Translations under genes and position numbers: made by a program
Shown here: one piece after another, positions 16,360 to 25,723 of the stretch
Numbering within the stretch: position 1 is the first letter of the stretch
How the letters are laid out: each line of letters begins with the position of its first letter
Assembly (NCBI RefSeq): GCF_001578775.1
Contig: NZ_KQ969062.1
Span: 1,044,270 to 1,078,671 of the forward strand
Direction: 5' to 3'
Source of the DNA: Streptococcus cristatus
GTDB lineage: Bacteria; Bacillota; Bacilli; Lactobacillales; Streptococcaceae
Length of the DNA: 34,402 nt
The notes under the pieces: model-generated
The model's database searches: none
What the model saw: the letters and a program-made list of their open reading frames with translations, nothing else
Told to the model about the DNA's origin: nothing

Positions 16360-16953
16360 ATGACAGAACAATTTTTTGATAAGGAATTAGCAGCGCGTGA
16401 GGTTCCCGGAATTCCTGGAATGCTAGAATTTGATATTCCTGTTCGCGGGGACAACCGAGGCTGGTTTAAGGAAAATTTCCAAAAGGAAAAAATGCTGCCA
16501 CTAGGCTTCCCTGAAAGCTTCTTTGCAGAAGGGAAACTGCAAAATAATGTCAGCTTTTCTCGTAAAAATGTCCTGCGTGGTCTTCATGCTGAGCCTTGGG
16601 ACAAGTACATCTCTGTTGCAGATGACGGCAAAGTGCTGGGTTCTTGGGTAGACCTGCGTGAAGGTGAGACCTTTGGCAACACCTACCAAACAGTAATCGA
16701 TGCCAGCAAGGGGATTTTTGTGCCACGGGGCGTAGCCAACGGCTTCCAAGTTCTTTCTGACACGGTTTCCTATAGCTATCTGGTGAATGACTACTGGGCT
16801 TTGGAACTCAAACCTAAGTATGCCTTTGTCAACTATGCAGACCCAGCTCTAGGCATCCAGTGGGAAAATCTAGAAGCAGCAGAAGTCTCAGAAGCAGACA
16901 AGAACCATCCATTACTCAGGGATGTCAAACCACTAAGAAAAGAAGATTTATAA
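16360..16953 (+). CDS. rmlC: dTDP-4-dehydrorhamnose 3,5-epimerase
   Basis: The third enzyme of dTDP-rhamnose synthesis, 197 residues with a cupin-like fold. The ATG at 16360 follows the rmlA stop by 4 nt, preceded by ATAAGAAG. Visible family motifs are GDNRGWFKE, NVLRGLHAE with the catalytic His, GIFVPRGVANGFQVL and YLVNDYW. An in-frame TTG at 16342 would extend it by 6 residues into rmlA and is less likely. Confidence 0.94.
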   Translation: MTEQFFDKELAAREVPGIPGMLEFDIPVRGDNRGWFKENFQKEKMLPLGFPESFFAEGKLQNNVSFSRKNVLRGLHAEPWDKYISVADDGKVLGSWVDLREGETFGNTYQTVIDASKGIFVPRGVANGFQVLSDTVSYSYLVNDYWALELKPKYAFVNYADPALGIQWENLEAAEVSEADKNHPLLRDVKPLRKEDL

Positions 16954-17001
16954 GAAGATTTCTTTTCTGATTCATTAATTGATACTGAAATATATGATTT
17001 A

Positions 17002-17170
17002 GCTCAGCTCTAATCTGAGCGAAGCGAATTAAAGAAATGATTGCCGCTGTGGTGTAAGTCATGTAACAAATTATTTAGTTTGTTACATGACAGGGGATTT
17101 TTGAGACGTTAGGCTCAAAAATAAGCAATGAAACCGGAGGTTTGCTTGCGTCCCCACCACTTAAGGCAAT
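17002..17170 (+). ncRNA. Highly structured element between rmlC and rmlB (candidate leader RNA or palindromic insertion)
   Basis: A small hairpin (17002-17020, 6 bp) precedes a nested fold. The outer stem pairs 17040-17045 with 17165-17170 and 17049-17054 with 17155-17160. Inside are a perfect 13-bp hairpin (17058-17070 with 17079-17091), a helix pairing GGGGA 17093-17097 with TCCCC 17151-17155, a 9-bp hairpin (17097-17105 with 17114-17122) and a 9-bp stepped hairpin (17125-17149). The last two helices share end bases with neighbours, so not every pair can form at once. It ends 24 nt before rmlB. No riboswitch class I know fits. The helices are visible; RNA function is inferred. Confidence 0.55.
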
Positions 17171-17185
17171 TATAAAAAAGTTTAA

Positions 17186-18241
<1,056 letters not shown>

Positions 18242-18291
18242 GAATAGAATATTTATACTAAGCTCTGTTATACAGACAATATGCGACTAAG

Positions 18292-18322
18292 AGGCTGGGA
18301 TTATTTGTCCCAGTCTTTTTTA
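18292..18322 (+). terminator. Intrinsic terminator of the rml operon
   Basis: AGGCTGGGA (18292-18300) pairs with TCCCAGTCT (18308-18316, one G-U) around a 7-nt loop, then TTTTTTTA. The core GGCTGGGA is shared with the left hairpin of the MITE-like element at 2897. Confidence 0.85.
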
Positions 18323-18442
18323 TAGGATTGTTAGCCTTTTAATCTCTTTGTTACAGAAAATGATGTAAAAATAGTGTAAAATGAGATAAATCCTTTTTGT
18401 GTTTTCAGCTAAGGATATTTCTCAAAGTAAAGGAAGACAGAT

Positions 18443-19045
18443 ATGAAATTGATCAAAAGATTGGTGGGAATTGTTTTGGTACTGTTACTTGCAGCAGTGC
18501 TATTTCTGGTTCCTTCTTCTATCAATCCGAATGAACAACTAAAAAATGTTCAAGCTAATACTTCGTGGGAAAGTATGATTGAGCCGACTTTGAACAATGC
18601 TAATGTAACGGCTCAGGGAGTCAGCACAGAAGTCTCTCTAAACAGTGTCCAGCTTAATCAGCTTCTCAAGTCTTCGCTGACTGATAGTGATAATCAGGAA
18701 CTGCTAAATGGAGCTTACAGTATTGAAGGCAATAAGCTGCGCATCCAGTATCCGGTTAAGCTGTTTTTTATTGATAGTAAGCTAGATCTAGAGGTGGATG
18801 TGACGGTGAAGGGGAGTGCCTTATACATCACAATCGATAATGCCAAGCTAGGCATCCTTCCTATCCCTAAATCTTGGGTGACTGGCATGCTGAAGCAGCG
18901 ACTGCAGACCTCTAATTCGACTATCACGACGGAGGGAGATAGTTTCCTTCTATCTCTGCCGCAGGGTCCGTTCAGCATTGACAAAGTCAGCCTGCAGAAT
19001 GGAGTTGCTAAAATCCAGATCAGTATGGCTTATGGAATTCAATAA
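18443..19045 (+). CDS. Exported or membrane-anchored protein, YpmS/DUF2140-like
   Basis: The protein has 200 residues. Residues ~5-25 are a hydrophobic signal-anchor (after MKLIKRL), and the remainder is extracellular, mostly beta-rich. The stretch NKLRIQYPVKLFFID, then VTVKGSALYITIDNAKLGILPIPKSW, resembles the DUF2140/YpmS pattern, where a repeated strand precedes an LGxLPIP motif. Function in that family is unknown. It stands alone between the rml terminator and its own terminator. AAAGGAAG precedes the ATG. Assignment to DUF2140 is tentative. Confidence 0.6.
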   Translation: MKLIKRLVGIVLVLLLAAVLFLVPSSINPNEQLKNVQANTSWESMIEPTLNNANVTAQGVSTEVSLNSVQLNQLLKSSLTDSDNQELLNGAYSIEGNKLRIQYPVKLFFIDSKLDLEVDVTVKGSALYITIDNAKLGILPIPKSWVTGMLKQRLQTSNSTITTEGDSFLLSLPQGPFSIDKVSLQNGVAKIQISMAYGIQ

Positions 19046-19074
19046 TTTTGAAATCTAATTTAAACCAATTTTCT

Positions 19075-19121
19075 AGATTGAAGAAAAGATCTATTTTAGA
19101 TGACGTTCTTCAATCTTTTTA
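19075..19121 (+). terminator. Strong intrinsic terminator
   Basis: AGATTGAAGAA (19075-19085) pairs perfectly with TTCTTCAATCT (19106-19116), followed by TTTTTATATTT. The loop is 20 nt. Confidence 0.8.
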
Positions 19122-19204
19122 TATTTAAGGAAATTGATTGAATAGAGCATGATGAAAATACCACATTTTTTAACTTTGTAGGTATCAATTAGGAATATTA
19201 AAAA

Positions 19205-19236
19205 ATTCTGACAATTCTTCAGAATTATGCTAGAAT
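19205..19236 (+). promoter_or_regulatory. Promoter of the cupin gene with overlapping inverted repeat
   Basis: CTGACA (19208-19213), a 17-bp spacer and TAGAAT (19231-19236) with TGC in front (extended -10). A 7-bp inverted repeat, ATTCTGA (19205-19211) and TCAGAAT (19219-19225), covers the -35 and looks like an operator for an unknown regulator. Confidence 0.65.
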
Positions 19237-19256
19237 GAAGAAAAGGAGGGAAAACG

Positions 19257-19550
19257 ATGAAATTTTACTCAATAAATCCAAATGTTGATGTGGTTGAAAC
19301 TCCGGTCGAAGAGCAAGGGCGTCTCATCCGCCATTTGCACCTTGCTAAGGGAAAACAAATTCCTGAACATAGCGCAGATGCTCTTGTTACAGTTGTCTGT
19401 CTAGAAGGAAAGGTGGATTTTACTGCCTTAGGAGAAACTGTACAATTAGTACCGGGAAGTTTTCTGACAATGGAGCCGAATGAACTTCATAGTTTATATG
19501 GTGTGGAAGAGAGCCATGTTTTAGTGATTCAGCAGTTGCTTTATCCCTGA
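19257..19550 (+). CDS. Small cupin-domain protein
   Basis: A single-domain cupin of 97 residues. It has the two beta-barrel motif regions (KGKQIPEHSADALVTVVCLEGK, then PGSFLTMEPNELHSLYG). The usual metal ligands are only partly present (H at EHSA and H at ELHSL). The likely role is binding of a small molecule or metal; the substrate is unknown. AAGGAGGG precedes the ATG. It forms a single-gene transcription unit with its own promoter and terminator. Confidence 0.8.
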   Translation: MKFYSINPNVDVVETPVEEQGRLIRHLHLAKGKQIPEHSADALVTVVCLEGKVDFTALGETVQLVPGSFLTMEPNELHSLYGVEESHVLVIQQLLYP

Positions 19551-19579
19551 TCTACTCGAACAGAGGCTCTTTCAACATT

Positions 19580-19615
19580 AACTCAAGGAATTTTTCTATT
19601 TCTTGAGTTTTTTTA
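19580..19615 (+). terminator. Intrinsic terminator after the cupin gene
   Basis: AACTCAAGGAA (19580-19590) pairs with TTTCTTGAGTT (19599-19609, one G-U), followed by TTTTTTATT. Confidence 0.85.
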
Positions 19616-19650
19616 TTCTATTTTCCAAGGGGGCTTTGTCGTTAATTTTA

Positions 19651-19659
19651 TGCTATAAT
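19651..19659 (+). promoter_or_regulatory. Extended -10 promoter of hemW, eight bases from the start codon
   Basis: TGC plus a perfect TATAAT (19654-19659) lies 7 nt before the ATG at 19667. Transcription would start at or next to the A of the ATG. There is no Shine-Dalgarno. Confidence 0.65.
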
Positions 19660-19666
19660 AAATACT

Positions 19667-20797
19667 ATGCAAACTAAACCAACTTCTGCCTATGTGCATA
19701 TTCCTTTTTGTACTCAGATTTGTTATTACTGCGATTTTTCAAAGGTTTTTATCAAAAATCAGCCGGTAGATAGTTATCTGGAGCATTTGATTGAGGAATA
19801 TGATTCTTACGACATCAAAAAGCTCCACACCCTCTATATCGGAGGAGGGACTCCGACGGCTCTATCGGCGCCTCAGTTGGCTTTTTTGCTGGAAAAGCTG
19901 ACGGACAAGCTGGACTTGTCTTATCTTGAGGAGCTGACCATCGAAGCCAATCCTGGGGACTTGGATGAGGAGAAGATTGCTGTACTTAAAGATTCACCTG
20001 TCAATCGGGTTTCACTGGGCGTACAGACTTTCAACGACCGCATGCTCAAGCAGATTGGCCGCAGTCACTTAGAAAAGGACATCTATGAGAACATTGCCAA
20101 TCTCAAAAAAGCAGGTTTTGATAATATTTCAATCGATCTGATTTATGCCCTGCCCAAGCAGACTATGGAAGATGTGAAAATCAATGTAGCCAAGGCTATT
20201 GCCCTGGACATTCCTCATATGAGTTTGTATAGCTTGATTTTGGAAAACCATACGGTCTTTATGAATCGGATGCGGCGTGGGAAGCTGCCTCTGCCCAAGG
20301 AAGACTTGGAAGCGGAGATGTTCGAATACATTATAGCTGAGCTAGAAAAGGCAGGTTTTGAGCATTACGAGATTTCCAACTTTTCCAAACCAGGCTTTGA
20401 GAGCCGCCACAATCTCATGTACTGGGACAATGCTGAGTATTATGGTATTGGAGCGGGAGCGTCTGGCTATGTCGATGGTGTACGCTATAAAAACCACGGG
20501 CCCATTCGTCATTATCTGCAGGCGGTGGAAGCGGGCAATGCCCGTGTGCAGGAAGAAGTGCTGACGCTGCATGAAAAGATGGAAGAAGAGATGTTTCTAG
20601 GCTTGCGTAAGAAGTCAGGTGTTTCAAAAAAACGTTTTGAGGAAAAATTCGGTCTTTCCTTTGAAGATCAGTACGGATCTGTGGTGTCTGAGCTGACTGA
20701 GCAGGGTTTGCTAGTGCCAGACAAAGACATCGTGCGCATGACCAAACAAGGCCTCTTTTTGGGCGATACGGTTGCTGAGAAATTTATATTGGAGTAA
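19667..20797 (+). CDS. hemW: HemW-like radical SAM protein (heme chaperone; often labelled coproporphyrinogen III oxidase-like)
   Basis: The protein has 376 residues. The radical-SAM CxxxCxxC cluster ligands are C15, C19 and C22 (PFCTQICYYCDF). Other motifs are LYIGGGTPTAL, the EANP motif, VSLGVQTFNDRML and the C-terminal HemN_C-like region (EEMFLGLRKKSGV). HemW proteins carry or insert heme and are not true coproporphyrinogen oxidases. The start at MQTKPTSAYVHIPFC matches family N-termini, so the lack of a ribosome site is not from a wrong start. Thioesterase, NagD-like and TIGR01906 genes follow in a conserved streptococcal order. Confidence 0.9.
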   Translation: MQTKPTSAYVHIPFCTQICYYCDFSKVFIKNQPVDSYLEHLIEEYDSYDIKKLHTLYIGGGTPTALSAPQLAFLLEKLTDKLDLSYLEELTIEANPGDLDEEKIAVLKDSPVNRVSLGVQTFNDRMLKQIGRSHLEKDIYENIANLKKAGFDNISIDLIYALPKQTMEDVKINVAKAIALDIPHMSLYSLILENHTVFMNRMRRGKLPLPKEDLEAEMFEYIIAELEKAGFEHYEISNFSKPGFESRHNLMYWDNAEYYGIGAGASGYVDGVRYKNHGPIRHYLQAVEAGNARVQEEVLTLHEKMEEEMFLGLRKKSGVSKKRFEEKFGLSFEDQYGSVVSELTEQGLLVPDKDIVRMTKQGLFLGDTVAEKFILE

Positions 20798-20800
20798 ATC

Positions 20801-21538
20801 ATGGGCTTAACTTATCAAATGAAAATGAAAATTCCTTTTGATATGGCGGATATGAATGGCCATATCAAGCTGCCTGATGTCATCTTACTGTCCTTGCAGG
20901 TATCAGGCATGCAGTCGATTGAGCTCGGCGTCAGCGACAAGGACATGCTGGAGCAGTATAATCTAGTCTGGATTATTACGGACTACGATATTGATGTGAC
21001 ACGACTGCCACGATTTGCAGAGGAAATTACCATTGAGACAGAAGCTTTGACCTATAATCGGCTCTTTTGCTACCGTCGCTTCACGATTTTTGATGAAGCG
21101 GGTGAAGCTATTATACAGATGATGGCAACCTTTGTCCTTATGGATCGTGATAGCCGCAAGGTTCATGCAGTTGAACCGGAGATTGTAGCACCATATCAAT
21201 CAGAGTTTTCCAAGAAATTGCTGCGTGGCCCCAAGTATCCAGCTTTGGAAAAACCTGTCAGCAAGGACTATCATGTGCGCTTTTACGATTTGGACATGAA
21301 CGGACATGTCAATAACAGCAAGTATCTGGACTGGATTTTTGAGGTCATGGGCGCAGACTTCCTTACCCAGCATATTCCTCAGAAAATCAACCTGAAGTAT
21401 GTCAAGGAAGTTCGACCCGGCGGCATGATTGCCTCTAGCTATGAACTAGATGGTCTGCAGAGCACTCACCAGATTTCCAGTGACGGCGATGTCAATGCAC
21501 AAGCTATAATCACTTGGCAAGAGATTGAAAAAGATTAG
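20801..21538 (+). CDS. Acyl-ACP thioesterase (FatA-like, double hotdog)
   Basis: The protein has 245 residues and two hotdog domains. The first contains DMADMNGHIKLPDVILL; the second has the signature RFYDLDMNGHVNNSKYLDWIFE with the Asn/His catalytic-type residues. It releases fatty acids from acyl-carrier protein. GGAGTAAATC precedes the ATG, 3 nt after the hemW stop, so it is cotranscribed with hemW. Confidence 0.88.
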   Translation: MGLTYQMKMKIPFDMADMNGHIKLPDVILLSLQVSGMQSIELGVSDKDMLEQYNLVWIITDYDIDVTRLPRFAEEITIETEALTYNRLFCYRRFTIFDEAGEAIIQMMATFVLMDRDSRKVHAVEPEIVAPYQSEFSKKLLRGPKYPALEKPVSKDYHVRFYDLDMNGHVNNSKYLDWIFEVMGADFLTQHIPQKINLKYVKEVRPGGMIASSYELDGLQSTHQISSDGDVNAQAIITWQEIEKD

Positions 21539-21548
21539 AAAGTAATGT

Positions 21549-22319
21549 ATGACTTATAAAGGATATTTGATTGATTTAGATGGTACAATTTATAAGGGTA
21601 AGAGCCGAATTCCTGCTGGCGAAGCTTTTGTGCATGAGCTACAGAAGCGCAAGATTCCCTATCTTTTTGTGACCAATAACACCACGCGTACGCCAGAAAT
21701 GGTTCAAACTATGCTGGCTGAGAATTTCAATATTGAGACGCCGCTTGAGACTATTTACACAGCAACTCTAGCTACTATTGACTATATGCAGGAGAAAAAT
21801 CTTGGCAAGAAAGTCTATGTTATCGGAGATGTCGGGCTTAAACATGCCATTGAAGAAGCTGGCTATGAGGAAGATACAGAAAACCCCGACTATGTGGTAG
21901 TGGGTTTGGACTGGGAAGTGGATTATGAGAAACTGACAATAGCGACGTTGGCCATTCAAAAGGGTGCTCACTTTATCGGAACCAATCCTGACCTCAATAT
22001 TCCGACTGAGCGAGGCCTGCAGCCGGGAGCGGGTGCTATCAATGCTCTCTTGGAAGCCGCTACTCGTGTTGAGCCGACCTTTATCGGCAAGCCCAATGCC
22101 ATCATCATGGAAAAAGCCATAGAGCATTTAGGGCTGGTGCGTGAGGACGTGGTTATGGTGGGCGATAACTACCTGACAGATATTCGAGCTGGAATTGATA
22201 ATGGCATTCCGACTCTCTTGGTTACGACAGGCTTTACCCTGCCAGAAGAGGTGCCCAATCTGCCTATCCAACCAACACATGTCTTGTCTAGTCTAGCGGA
22301 GTGGGACTTTGATGCGTGA
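21549..22319 (+). CDS. NagD-like HAD-superfamily phosphatase (TIGR01457 type)
   Basis: The protein has 256 residues. HAD motif I is [12 protein letters not shown] with nucleophile D9 and D11. Motif II is [10 protein letters not shown]. The Lys motif is [12 protein letters not shown], and motif IV is [15 protein letters not shown] large cap domain lies between motifs II and III, as in NagD/p-nitrophenyl phosphatase-type enzymes. The substrate is unknown. It starts 10 nt after the thioesterase and overlaps the next gene's start by 8 nt. Confidence 0.88.
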   Translation: MTYKGYLIDLDGTIYKGKSRIPAGEAFVHELQKRKIPYLFVTNNTTRTPEMVQTMLAENFNIETPLETIYTATLATIDYMQEKNLGKKVYVIGDVGLKHAIEEAGYEEDTENPDYVVVGLDWEVDYEKLTIATLAIQKGAHFIGTNPDLNIPTERGLQPGAGAINALLEAATRVEPTFIGKPNAIIMEKAIEHLGLVREDVVMVGDNYLTDIRAGIDNGIPTLLVTTGFTLPEEVPNLPIQPTHVLSSLAEWDFDA

Positions 22320-22938
22320 TAAGTTCAGATTTTTAGCTAGCATCCTGTGCTTGCTGGCAGCAGCTATCTTACTGACTATTTATCTGGCTTGGCTCTTATA
22401 CCCGATGGAGATTTCTTATTTCGCTTTGTCCGATAAGGTTCATTTGAAAGCAGAGACTATCCAGTATAATTTCAACATTTTGATGAATTACCTGACCAAT
22501 CCTTTTAGTCAGAAGCTGGCAATGCCGGATTTTCGTTCGTCAGCAGCAGGTCTGCATCATTTTCAGGTGGTCAAGTATCTCTTCCACTTGGCACAGGCTG
22601 TCTTTCTGCTAACCTTGCCGGCTTTGATCTTCTTTATCAAAAAAGTGGTCAAAAAAGGATTTTTAGCTCTTTATCAAAGAAGTTTGTTTTTCTTGAGCGT
22701 ATTGCCCTTCGTCATGATTTGCTTGGCTGGCTTGATTGGTTTTAACAGCTTTTTTACGCTCTTTCATCAAGTGCTTTTTGTGGGAGACAATACATGGCTA
22801 TTTGATCCAGCCAAGGATCCAGTCATCTGGATTTTGCCAGAAGAATTTTTCATGCACACCTTTATTCTTTTTGCTCTTCTTTACGAGGGAATCTTTTTAA
22901 GTTTGTATTTTTTCAGTAGAAAGACTCGTAGTCAATAA
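22312..22938 (+). CDS. TIGR01906-family integral membrane protein
   Basis: The ATG at 22312 gives 208 residues ([10 protein letters not shown]); a TTG at 22309 is less likely. Four hydrophobic segments are visible: about residues 7-29, a middle pair after [15 protein letters not shown] and at [18 protein letters not shown], and the last near [14 protein letters not shown]. An extracellular-type loop with [10 protein letters not shown], and later [21 protein letters not shown], is characteristic of the family. Function is unknown. Its place downstream of a NagD-like gene is conserved in streptococci. Confidence 0.82.
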   Translation: MRDKFRFLASILCLLAAAILLTIYLAWLLYPMEISYFALSDKVHLKAETIQYNFNILMNYLTNPFSQKLAMPDFRSSAAGLHHFQVVKYLFHLAQAVFLLTLPALIFFIKKVVKKGFLALYQRSLFFLSVLPFVMICLAGLIGFNSFFTLFHQVLFVGDNTWLFDPAKDPVIWILPEEFFMHTFILFALLYEGIFLSLYFFSRKTRSQ

Positions 22939-22954
22939 TACCAAAGGAGATTTT

Positions 22955-23926
22955 ATGAATACGTTACCTGAGCCTTTAAATCCCAAGAAAGATTTGGGGA
23001 GATTTTCAGCAAGCTGCTTCACTTATTCTATCGTGATGCTAGTGGTTGTCATACTTTATACTGTCTTTTCCTATTTCTTTGTTCTTTTTCAGCAGGGCTT
23101 TGATATAGGTAAGACTGAGGAATTTGTGAAAAGTTTTATGGATAAAGATGGTGGTTCCTACATTATCGCTTCTTGTTTGGGAGTGCTTATTTTCACGATT
23201 TTCAGGGGCAAGCAGCTTTTCACGCGAGATTTGCGCAAGAAAAATAAGAAAATGACAGCCAAAGTCTTCTTCTTCATGATTTGTTTTTTGTTTTTCTCTC
23301 AGTTGTTTAGCACTGTGACAAGTCAAATCATGAATGCTATTTTGTCTCTCTTTGGTTTGGATCTTTCTGAGATTTTATCACAGGATTTTAGTTCTCATTC
23401 AATCACCATGTTTATCTATACCACCATCATGGCACCGATTACGGAGGAGATTATTTTTCGAGGAGCAGGATTGCGCGCTTTGGAAAAGCACGGAAAAGTC
23501 TTTGCCATTGTCATGACGGCTCTCCTTTTCGGACTGTTTCATGAAAATTTATATCAGCTTTATTTTGCTGCTATGATTGGTCTGGGATTTGGTTACATCG
23601 CTTTTGAATATTCCATTTTCTGGGTGATCTTCTTCCATATTTTCAATAATTTGGTCATCGCAGAAGGACTTGATTTCCTGACCAACTATATCCCAGAAAG
23701 CATCGTGAATCTCATAAATTATGGATTGATGACTGCAGGAACAACGGTAGTATTGATTGTACTCATCCTAAATAGGTCGAAAATTAAAGCTTATATTGCT
23801 GAAAATAGATCTCAGCCAGGAACATATAGGCAAGCTCTTAAATCGGTTTGGTTTTGGGTATTTTCAATCTTATGTGTGCTTGCTGCCTTTTTACCGATTC
23901 TTCTTGTCTATATCACTACAAGATAA
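22955..23926 (+). CDS. CPBP-family intramembrane metalloprotease (Abi/CaaX-like)
   Basis: The protein has 323 residues and about eight membrane helices. The CPBP signature is complete: EEIIFRGAG (Glu-Glu and Arg) near 168, FGLFHENLYQ with the second-motif His near 191, and HIFNN with the third-motif His near 229. Such proteins in Firmicutes act in prenyl-protein-like processing, bacteriocin self-immunity or phage defence; the role here is not indicated. AAAGGAG lies upstream of the ATG, and a terminator follows. Confidence 0.87.
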   Translation: MNTLPEPLNPKKDLGRFSASCFTYSIVMLVVVILYTVFSYFFVLFQQGFDIGKTEEFVKSFMDKDGGSYIIASCLGVLIFTIFRGKQLFTRDLRKKNKKMTAKVFFFMICFLFFSQLFSTVTSQIMNAILSLFGLDLSEILSQDFSSHSITMFIYTTIMAPITEEIIFRGAGLRALEKHGKVFAIVMTALLFGLFHENLYQLYFAAMIGLGFGYIAFEYSIFWVIFFHIFNNLVIAEGLDFLTNYIPESIVNLINYGLMTAGTTVVLIVLILNRSKIKAYIAENRSQPGTYRQALKSVWFWVFSILCVLAAFLPILLVYITTR

Positions 23927-23936
23927 TAAAGGAATT

Positions 23937-23963
23937 AAAAGAAGTTTAACAGGCTTCTTTTTT
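23937..23963 (+). terminator. Intrinsic terminator after the CPBP protease
   Basis: AAAAGAAG (23937-23944) pairs with CTTCTTTT (23954-23961) around a 9-nt loop, the right arm merging into a T-run. Confidence 0.75.
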
Positions 23964-23988
23964 CTATATTCAAACAAATGATTAATTT

Positions 23989-24007
23989 TGATAGAAAGTG
24001 ATAGAAA
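23989..24007 (+). promoter_or_regulatory. Tandem TGATAGAAA direct repeats upstream of the fru promoter
   Basis: TGATAGAAA occurs at 23989-23997 and again at 23999-24007, one helical turn apart and just upstream of the -35. Direct repeats of this kind are typical operators of DeoR-family regulators, so autoregulation by the adjacent FruR is the simplest reading. Confidence 0.55.
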
Positions 24008-24011
24008 ATGC

Positions 24012-24039
24012 TTGACTTTGAAATTTAATCTTGTATAAT
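24012..24039 (+). promoter_or_regulatory. Promoter of fruR-fruK-fruA
   Basis: TTGACT (24012-24017), a 16-bp spacer and a perfect TATAAT (24034-24039) lie 32 bp before the fruR start. Confidence 0.8.
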
Positions 24040-24043
24040 AGAA

Positions 24044-24058
24044 CTGTAATCGATTGCA
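24044..24058 (+). promoter_or_regulatory. cre-like CcpA site at the fru transcription start
   Basis: CTGTAATCGATTGCA fits the cre consensus WTGNAANCGNWNNCW at every constrained position except the first base, and is almost palindromic when extended to CAG. It overlaps the expected start of transcription, which predicts carbon catabolite repression. Confidence 0.65.
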
Positions 24059-24071
24059 GAGGAGGTATTCT

Positions 24072-24815
24072 ATGCTGAAGTCGAAAAGAAAGCAGCTGAT
24101 TCTCGAAAAAGTTACCAAAGATAAATTTGTTTCTTTAGAGTATCTAGTAAAAGCTTTAAACACTTCAGAATCAACTGTTAGAAGAGATTTAGATGAGCTT
24201 GAAAGCGAGCGGAAGTTGAGGCGTGTGCATGGCGGTGCTGAGAGCCTTCACTTCTTGCAGGAGGAAGAAAGCAATCAAGAAAAATCTATCAAAAACATTC
24301 AAGAAAAAACAAAGATTGCTCAAAAAGCAGCCAGCTTGATTCAAGAATACGATGTCATCTTTATTGATGCAGGGACGACCAATGAACTCTTAGTCAATGA
24401 ATTGCATGATCCAAGCGTGACGGTGGTTACTAATTCTATCCATCATGCAACTAAGTTGGTGGAGCGCAACATTCCCACTGTGATTATTGGCGGTGTCGTG
24501 AAACGCTCGACAGATGCCAGTATTGGCGGTGTCGCTCTAAATCAAATCGGTCAGCTGAATTTTGACAAGGCTTTTATCGGAATGAATGGAATTGACAGTG
24601 GATTTTTCACGACTCCGGACATGGAAGAAGGAGCGGTGAAACGCGCTATTCTCGAAAATGCTAAGAGAACTTATGTTTTAGCTGATGCTTCAAAGTTGGG
24701 CAATACATCTTTTGCAAAAGTGGCACCAATATCGCGCGCAAGGCTTATTACAAACCAAACTGAATCTGAAGTGACTCAAAAGATCAAAGAAGAAACGGAG
24801 GTAATAGAAGCATGA
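24072..24815 (+). CDS. fruR: DeoR-family transcriptional regulator of fructose utilisation
   Basis: The ATG at 24072, preceded by GAGGAGG, gives 247 residues. The N-terminal helix-turn-helix contains LEYLVKALNTSESTVRRDLDEL, here seen at about residues 22-43 and followed by RRVHGGAE. The C-terminal sugar-phosphate sensor domain has IFIDAGTTNELL, VTNSIHHA and the KAFIGMNGID stretch. Its effector is probably fructose-1-phosphate, by analogy. It overlaps fruK by 4 nt (ATGA), and operon position defines its target. Confidence 0.88.
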   Translation: MLKSKRKQLILEKVTKDKFVSLEYLVKALNTSESTVRRDLDELESERKLRRVHGGAESLHFLQEEESNQEKSIKNIQEKTKIAQKAASLIQEYDVIFIDAGTTNELLVNELHDPSVTVVTNSIHHATKLVERNIPTVIIGGVVKRSTDASIGGVALNQIGQLNFDKAFIGMNGIDSGFFTTPDMEEGAVKRAILENAKRTYVLADASKLGNTSFAKVAPISRARLITNQTESEVTQKIKEETEVIEA

Positions 24816-25723
24816 TTTATACAGTCACACTCAATCCATCCATTGACTATATCGTTCGCTTGGACCAAGTCCAAGTTGGCAGTGTCAATCGTATGGACAG
24901 TGATGATAAGTTTGCTGGTGGGAAAGGAATCAATGTCAGTCGTGTCTTGAAACGCTTGGATATTCCAAATACAGCAACTGGATTTATCGGAGGCTTTACT
25001 GGTAAATTTATCACAGACACTTTGGCAGAAGAAGAAATCGAAACACGTTTTGTCCAAGTGGCAGAAGATACGCGTATCAATGTTAAAATCAAAGCAGACC
25101 AAGAAACAGAAATCAACGGAACGGGTCCAAATGTCGAACCAGCTCAGCTAGAAGAATTAAAAGCAATTTTATCTAGTTTGACAGCAGAAGATACGGTTGT
25201 ATTTGCGGGTTCAAGTGCTAAGAACTTGGGAAATGTCATCTACAAGGAGCTGATTGCCTTGACACGCCAGACTGGTGCGCAAGTGGTTTGTGACTTTGAA
25301 GGACAGACCTTGATTGATAGTTTGGACTACCAGCCACTTTTGGTCAAACCAAATAATCATGAACTTGGAGCTATCTTTGGAGTGAAACTGGAAAGTTTGG
25401 ACGAAATCGAGAAATACGCTCGTGAGTTACTGGCCAAAGGTGCTCAGAACGTCATTATCTCTATGGCTGGGGATGGTGCTCTTCTTGTCACATCTGAGGG
25501 AGCTTACTTCGCTAAACCAATCAAGGGAACAGTGAAAAATTCAGTTGGGGCTGGCGACTCTATGGTCGCTGGATTCACAGGTGAGTTTGTCAAATCTAAA
25601 GATGCAGTAGAAGCCTTCAAATGGGGAGTCGCTTGTGGAACAGCAACCACCTTCTCAGATGACTTGGCAACAGCGGAATTTATTAAAGAAACATATGAAA
25701 AAGTTGAGGTAGAAAAACGATGA
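24812..25723 (+). CDS. fruK: 1-Phosphofructokinase
   Basis: The enzyme phosphorylates fructose-1-phosphate to fructose-1,6-bisphosphate. The protein has 303 residues of the PfkB fold. PfkB signature 1 is GGKGINVSRVLKRL. Signature 2 is VGAGDSMVAGF, with G246, G248 and the catalytic base D249. Opening MIYTVTLNPSIDYIV is typical. The start overlaps the fruR stop and the end overlaps the fruA start, both in ATGA quartets. Confidence 0.93.
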   Translation: MIYTVTLNPSIDYIVRLDQVQVGSVNRMDSDDKFAGGKGINVSRVLKRLDIPNTATGFIGGFTGKFITDTLAEEEIETRFVQVAEDTRINVKIKADQETEINGTGPNVEPAQLEELKAILSSLTAEDTVVFAGSSAKNLGNVIYKELIALTRQTGAQVVCDFEGQTLIDSLDYQPLLVKPNNHELGAIFGVKLESLDEIEKYARELLAKGAQNVIISMAGDGALLVTSEGAYFAKPIKGTVKNSVGAGDSMVAGFTGEFVKSKDAVEAFKWGVACGTATTFSDDLATAEFIKETYEKVEVEKR

